From Cololabis saira (lineage: Eukaryota; Chordata; Actinopteri; Beloniformes; Belonidae), in the NCBI RefSeq assembly GCF_033807715.1, contig NC_084591.1:43240868-43304867 (forward strand): DNA of 64,000 bases, written 5' to 3'. Below are positions 59,650 through 64,000 of this stretch, piece after piece. A model generated the notes under the pieces. It worked only from the letters and a program-made list of their open reading frames with translations, did not search any database and was not told the DNA's origin. The translations under genes were made by a program, and so were the position numbers. Within the stretch, counting starts at the first letter, position 1. Each line of letters starts with the position of its first letter.

Positions 59650-59860
59650 TGTTTCTTCTTTTTCTTCTTCTTTTTTTTTTTTTTTTGATGGAACTTTTTC
59701 AAAGATCAGTAACTCCATCTAAAGACTTTTTTTTTTTTTTTTAATGGAACTCTCTCAAAGATCAGTAACTCAATTTAAAGACTTTTTTTTTTTTTTTTTT
59801 TTTTTTGGGAACTTTCTCAAAGATCACTAACTCTATTTAAAGACTTTTTTTTTTTTCTCT
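59650..59860 (+). repeat. three-copy tandem repeat with poly-T tracts
   Basis: Three units of roughly 60 bp. Each has GGAACTTTTTCAAAGATCAG, TAACTCCATCTAAAGAC (with point changes) and ends in a T-run of 10-24. It lies between ORF1 and ORF2 of the L1. T-run length should be unstable. Confidence 0.9.
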
Positions 59861-60775
59861 CTCTTTTTAAATGATGAGACCCGAGTAAATGGCAAGGAAA
59901 GGGTTTTTTTTTCATTTTACCTTATACGTGTGGGTCTTGAGATAAGAAGGCTATTCAAAACGCTTCCCACTCCTTTTTTTTTTTTTTTTTAATTTATTTT
60001 CTTTTTTTTTTTCCTTTTGAAGAACGTGAGACTCTAAAGTGCAACTGAGAGTATAAATTGTGTATGGGACTTCGGAAAAGCAGCCCACTTAAAGGACTGT
60101 TTTGCTTTTGGTCTTGTTTTTTGTATGTTGTCCGTTTGTTTTGAGTAAATATGACTTTAGTAGGCTATAAGAGCATTGTCACGAGTGATCTAACCTGTGA
60201 TGGCTTCTATTTAAAGTATAAAGGGGAAAAAAAAATAAAGTAAAACTGAATGATTAGATGAATTAGGCTAATATAAAGCCTGAAAGAAGGCAATAATCTA
60301 GACTCTTCAAAATATTGAGTACTTGATTTTCTAAAGGGGATCATGGATTAGGTTGTTGCTGTTAACTTTGTCTGTTTATCTATTTTTATTATGTTTTGGC
60401 ATAAATTCAGTGCTGTTTGGTTAAGTAGACTATAGGTAATAGAAGGCCGAGAGGAAATATCTAAATCAATGCTTTAAATGAAATGTATATGAAACAAGTT
60501 ACAGTAAATAGCCTTCTGTATGGATTTTTTTTTCCCCTTTTCTTTCTTTAACCTAATTTAATTTTTGTTTTATTTCAAAAATCTTTTTCATATATATTAT
60601 ATATATTTTGCTTTTCTTTGCAATACATACAATCTAAGAATTAAATATATGTTTGTATAAAAAGGGCTTTTGTAGTAATGAAAACATAACGAAATTATTG
60701 ATTTTATTTTTTAAATATATATCGCAATTGTGAACAGGGGGGTCAGGGTGGGGGGTAAAAAAGGGGATAATACTC
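59861..60775 (+). other. L1 inter-ORF spacer
   Basis: Non-coding, T-rich and A-rich, with no recognised structure beyond homopolymers. The ORF1-ORF2 distance here is 1,439 nt, much longer than the few tens of bases of mammalian L1. Confidence 0.6.
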
Positions 60776-61069
60776 ATGAACTTAAGTCACAGCATGGTGT
60801 TTCCCATATTAATATGGGCAGTATCCTTAGGATGCCCAGTATTCCTGAGAATACACAAGGAATCATCGTTTCGGCAAACTAGTAGAGTTTGCCACTCATG
60901 GAAGCCGTTAGGGGATTTAGTTGTTTTTGTCTTATTATTTTTGCACGTGGTGGTTGACTCAAATTGTAATAAAACTTATTGGAAAACCGTCAAAAAGAAA
61001 CATAGGAGTTTTAAGCTGGGGGTGCTAGACATGGTACAGAAATTATCAGTTATTTATGAAACCCCTTAA
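60776..61069 (+). CDS. 97-codon frame overlapping the start of L1 ORF2
   Basis: Begins MNLSHSMVFPILIWAVSLGC and has a hydrophobic stretch LVVFVLLFLHVVV near the middle, then a basic part (KTYWKTVKKKHRSFKLGV). The stop TAA (61067-61069) lies 11 nt inside ORF2, whose ATG is at 61056, so the two frames overlap by 14 nt. I do not recognise a family. It could be a chance frame or a third L1 ORF that couples to ORF2 translation. Confidence 0.3.
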   Translation: MNLSHSMVFPILIWAVSLGCPVFLRIHKESSFRQTSRVCHSWKPLGDLVVFVLLFLHVVVDSNCNKTYWKTVKKKHRSFKLGVLDMVQKLSVIYETP

Positions 61070-64000
61070 AATAACTTCATACAATGTAAATGGTCTTAAA
61101 AACCCCATCAAACGAAAAAAGATATTACATCAATTGAAAAAAGATGGAGGGGACATATCATTTTTACAGGAGACCCATCTAAACCAAACTGAACATGAAA
61201 AATTAGGAAAATTGACTTCAGCGCAAGTTTTCCATTCATCACATAAATCATCAAGGAGAGGTGTAGCAATCCTAATATGGCCCCAGTGTGTGTTTCATGC
61301 AGATAAAGTGATCTCCGATAAAGAAGGGAGATACGTGGTGGTGATTGGAAAGATTGATAATATAATGATTTCTTTGATAAATGTATATAACCCCCCAGAG
61401 GAAGGGCCAGATCTAGTAAAAAAAGTTGTCGATATAATTGTTTCTCAAAGCCAAGGAATAGCAGTAGTTGCAGGAGATTTTAATCTCATCATGGACGCCA
61501 ATTTGGATTCTCAGAGTAAAAGACTACATAGTTCTGAATCTGCCGCCAGGATACTTAGAAGAGCTATAAAAGAAATTGGAATAGTGGATGTTTGGAGAAG
61601 TCTTAACCCTACAGAGAGGGATTACACTTTTTATTCAAAATCTCATGACAATTATTCAAGACTAGATTACTTTTTTATTTTCAAAAATGAAATGTCTAGA
61701 GCACAAAATTGTAATATACATCAGATCACCCTCTCAGATCATGCTCTAATATCACTACTAATAGATATAGGACGGGAAAAGAGCAGGACATTGTGGAGAC
61801 TTAACAACTCATTACTGCAATTGGAAGATTTTAAAGTGAAGATAAGAACAGTAATACAAGACTATCTGGAAATTAATGATACAGGGGAGACCAACCCAAT
61901 TACTATCTGGGAAGGTTTGAAAGCCGTTACTCGAGGGGAAATTATTTGTTTTTCATCCTGGAAAAAAAAGGAAAGAGAGAGAAAAGTTGAATATCTTGAA
62001 CTTAAGATAAAGGAATTAGAAAAAAATCATAAAGCAACAGGGGGTGCCTCTATAATGGTAGAATTAAAGAAAATAAGAAAAGAACTAGATGATCTGTTAA
62101 CTGAGAGAGTAGAACGAGCCCTGACTTTCACTAAACAAAAATATTACGATGGAGGCGTAAAATCACTAAAGATACTTTCTTACAAATTGAAAAAACAGCA
62201 GACAAAATCTAATATTGTCTTTATTAAGAATAAAGTTACAAATAAGAAGCTAACAAGTAAACAGGAGATTGTAGAAGAATTCGCTGAGTATTACAAACAA
62301 TTATATAGTTCAGACAAGGGAGAAACTCGGTATCAGTCGAGAGATTATTTGCAAGGCTTGAATCTTCCACAAGTGACAGACTTACAGAATCAAAGCCTCA
62401 CTGCACCAATTACTGTGGAAGAGATATCCAAAGTTATCGGAAGATTAAAGTTAGACAAGAGCCCAGGCAGCGATGGCTTTACTGGAGAATTTTATAAAAT
62501 ATTCAAAACCCAACTTACTCCTATCTTGCATAGAACATTTAACTGGGCACTTACACAGGGAATATGGGCAGATACATGGTGTAACTCTATAATAACAATT
62601 ATACACAAGGAAGGTAAGGACCCATCACAATGTGAAGGATACAGACCTATAACTTTATTAAATGTGGACCAAAAGTTGCTAAGCAGTATCATAGCCGACA
62701 GATTAGCTAAAATTGTACCTGATATTATAAATTTAGACCAGACGGGGTTTATTATAAATAGACAATTATCAGATAATGTTAGACGTACATTGAATATAAT
62801 AGAACAAGTACATAAAAATGAAAAGCAGGCACTCATACTCACCTTAGATGCAGAAAAAGCATTTGATAGAGTGGCCTGGCCTTTTATTTTTGAGACCTGT
62901 CAAAGCTTTGGTTTTAGTGATACTTTTATTTCTTGGTTACAGACTATGTATGGACTATCTAAAGCACAAGTCAGAGCTAATGGAACACTATCAAGCTCCT
63001 TCGAACTTAGAAGAGGTACGAGACAGGGAGACCCTCTCTCACCACTCATTTTTGCCTTATGTATTGAACCACTAGCTGCTAGTATCAGGAGGAATGAGGA
63101 AATACAAGGGGTAGAAATTGCAGGTACACACCATAAATTAGCATTGTATGCAGACGACATTATTTTATACTTAACTAAATTAGAAAGAACTCTTCCGGCT
63201 CTAATGACTAATATTAAGGATTATAGTGCAGTATCTGGGTATAAATTGAATATACAAAAATGTGAATCGATTAGCTTAGGAGAACCCATTCCTATAGAGT
63301 TAAAAAATGGATTCCCATGGAAATGGGATAGAGAGAAAATTAAATATTTAGGAATAGAAATACCTAAGAATATAGAACAATTATATAAGTGTAACTATGA
63401 TAAACTTGAAATAAGAATCAAACAGGATCTAAATAGGTGGAGTTTAGTCCCTTTGTCGTTATTTGGAAAGATTGATACTATCAGGATGAATATACTCCCT
63501 AGATTTTTATTCCTATTTAAGTCATTACCCTTATATGTTAGTCCAGTTACGTTTAGATGTTGGGATCGAATGTTAATTAAATTTATATGGAACAGCAAAA
63601 AGCCGAGGGTTAAAATGAAAACACTTAAATTGGCCAAAAGATTTGGGGGGCTGGCTCTCCCAAATTTGCAGAATTATTTTTATGCATCCCAAATACAGTC
63701 ATTACAAACATTACTAAATGATGATATAAAAGCAAAATGGAGGTCTATAGAACTGTTTCAATGTAGAGAGATGGGGAAACTTCTTCCATTCTTAGCAAAA
63801 ACAAAAAAACAAAAAATAGATAATAAATGGTTTCAAAATACACTTACTGCTTGGAATAAAGTAAGAAGAGATCTAAAGATTCAAAATGAACTGTTACTAT
63901 TGAGAGAAATAAGTAAAGATCCGGACTTTAGACCGAACAAGGAAGTGGGTATATTTAAAATTTGGAGCAAAAAAGGATTGAGTATATTCGGACAGTTAAT
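61056..64000 (+). CDS. L1 ORF2: AP endonuclease and reverse transcriptase (3' end cut off)
   Basis: Read codon by codon, 981 codons are open from ATG 61056 to the window edge without a stop. Endonuclease residues are in place: N10 (SYNVNGL), E39 (QETH), D141/N143 (GDFN), and S-D-H 227-229. The reverse transcriptase has DKSPGSDGFTGEFYK, GYRPITLLNVDQKLLS, LDAEKAFDRVAW, RRGTRQGDPLSPLIFALCIE and YADD at residues 698-701. The thumb and connection follow (WNSKKPRVK, FGGLALPN). L1 ORF2 is usually about 1250-1280 residues, so roughly the last quarter, with the Cys-rich motif, lies outside. All visible catalytic residues are intact. Confidence 0.95.
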   Translation, partial: MKPLKITSYNVNGLKNPIKRKKILHQLKKDGGDISFLQETHLNQTEHEKLGKLTSAQVFHSSHKSSRRGVAILIWPQCVFHADKVISDKEGRYVVVIGKIDNIMISLINVYNPPEEGPDLVKKVVDIIVSQSQGIAVVAGDFNLIMDANLDSQSKRLHSSESAARILRRAIKEIGIVDVWRSLNPTERDYTFYSKSHDNYSRLDYFFIFKNEMSRAQNCNIHQITLSDHALISLLIDIGREKSRTLWRLNNSLLQLEDFKVKIRTVIQDYLEINDTGETNPITIWEGLKAVTRGEIICFSSWKKKERERKVEYLELKIKELEKNHKATGGASIMVELKKIRKELDDLLTERVERALTFTKQKYYDGGVKSLKILSYKLKKQQTKSNIVFIKNKVTNKKLTSKQEIVEEFAEYYKQLYSSDKGETRYQSRDYLQGLNLPQVTDLQNQSLTAPITVEEISKVIGRLKLDKSPGSDGFTGEFYKIFKTQLTPILHRTFNWALTQGIWADTWCNSIITIIHKEGKDPSQCEGYRPITLLNVDQKLLSSIIADRLAKIVPDIINLDQTGFIINRQLSDNVRRTLNIIEQVHKNEKQALILTLDAEKAFDRVAWPFIFETCQSFGFSDTFISWLQTMYGLSKAQVRANGTLSSSFELRRGTRQGDPLSPLIFALCIEPLAASIRRNEEIQGVEIAGTHHKLALYADDIILYLTKLERTLPALMTNIKDYSAVSGYKLNIQKCESISLGEPIPIELKNGFPWKWDREKIKYLGIEIPKNIEQLYKCNYDKLEIRIKQDLNRWSLVPLSLFGKIDTIRMNILPRFLFLFKSLPLYVSPVTFRCWDRMLIKFIWNSKKPRVKMKTLKLAKRFGGLALPNLQNYFYASQIQSLQTLLNDDIKAKWRSIELFQCREMGKLLPFLAKTKKQKIDNKWFQNTLTAWNKVRRDLKIQNELLLLREISKDPDFRPNKEVGIFKIWSKKGLSIFGQL

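Larger units (their letters stand above)
58440..64000 (+). mobile_element. L1-clade LINE, apparently intact, leaving the window
   Basis: The 5' region from about 58440 (the TTCCGGTGAGGCACCGCATG area) is followed by ORF1, a 1.4-kb spacer with tandem and homopolymer tracts, a 97-codon frame, and ORF2, which is open to the last base. It stands antisense to cadps2 in the intron upstream of the exon at 56627. No frameshift or stop is visible in ORF1 or in the visible 981 codons of ORF2. Only the missing 3' part prevents calling it complete. Confidence 0.9.

Overview
This is a teleost-fish genomic window. The evidence is spliced host exons with GT-AG introns, long AT-rich introns, TA/CA/AAT microsatellites, and a fish-type transposon load (Rex3, L1, L2-like LINEs, Tc1, hAT, PIF/Harbinger, pogo, BEL/Pao, SCAN-type gag elements). 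There is no prokaryotic-style gene layout.

Host gene. I recognise one host gene, cadps2 (calcium-dependent secretion activator 2, the dense-core-vesicle priming factor CAPS2), on the minus strand and running the width of the window. Seven exons can be placed to the base: 56627-56750, 54479-54579, 44382-44538, 35866-36007, 33885-34004, 22569-22724 and 21421-21568. A 15-nt candidate microexon lies at 9619-9633. All junctions are GT-AG, the phases fit, and together they give 963 nt, or 321 codons, without a stop. They encode part of the C-terminal Munc13-homology (MUN/MHD1) half. The 5' part of the gene lies beyond base 64000. The last exons lie before base 1 or were missed.

Layout of the introns. 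1-9.6 kb: an RT fragment at the left edge, microsatellites, a Tc1 end fused to an L2-like LINE tail, and an internally deleted pogo/Tigger transposon (7467-8818). 9.6-21.4 kb: a LINE 3' end, a decayed BEL/Pao retrotransposon on the minus strand, and a gag-plus-LTR remnant. 21.4-29.5 kb: two exons separated by a 1-kb intron filled with nested MITEs, LINE tails, an AAT microsatellite, and a Harbinger-type element (25676-27273) with a retro-insert inside. 29.5-33.7 kb: a Rex3 LINE nested in a hAT-type element that ends about 200 bp from an exon. 34-44 kb: two exons, a hAT element carrying a transposase N-terminal remnant, and an 18-bp minisatellite with higher-order structure. 44-54 kb: a HARBI1-type transposon broken by another element, two hAT elements, and a solo LTR. 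54-58.4 kb: two exons, LINE tails and a GC-rich repeat.

Right edge (about 58.4 kb to the end). An L1-clade LINE on the plus strand, antisense to cadps2. ORF1 is intact. ORF2 is open for 981 codons and leaves the window without a stop. A 97-codon ORF overlaps the ORF2 start by 14 nt. This is the youngest-looking element here and the best candidate for a mobile, incompletely described feature.

I found no tRNA, rRNA, CRISPR array or bacterial-type operon. Family names rest on recognition by eye and were not checked by any database search.
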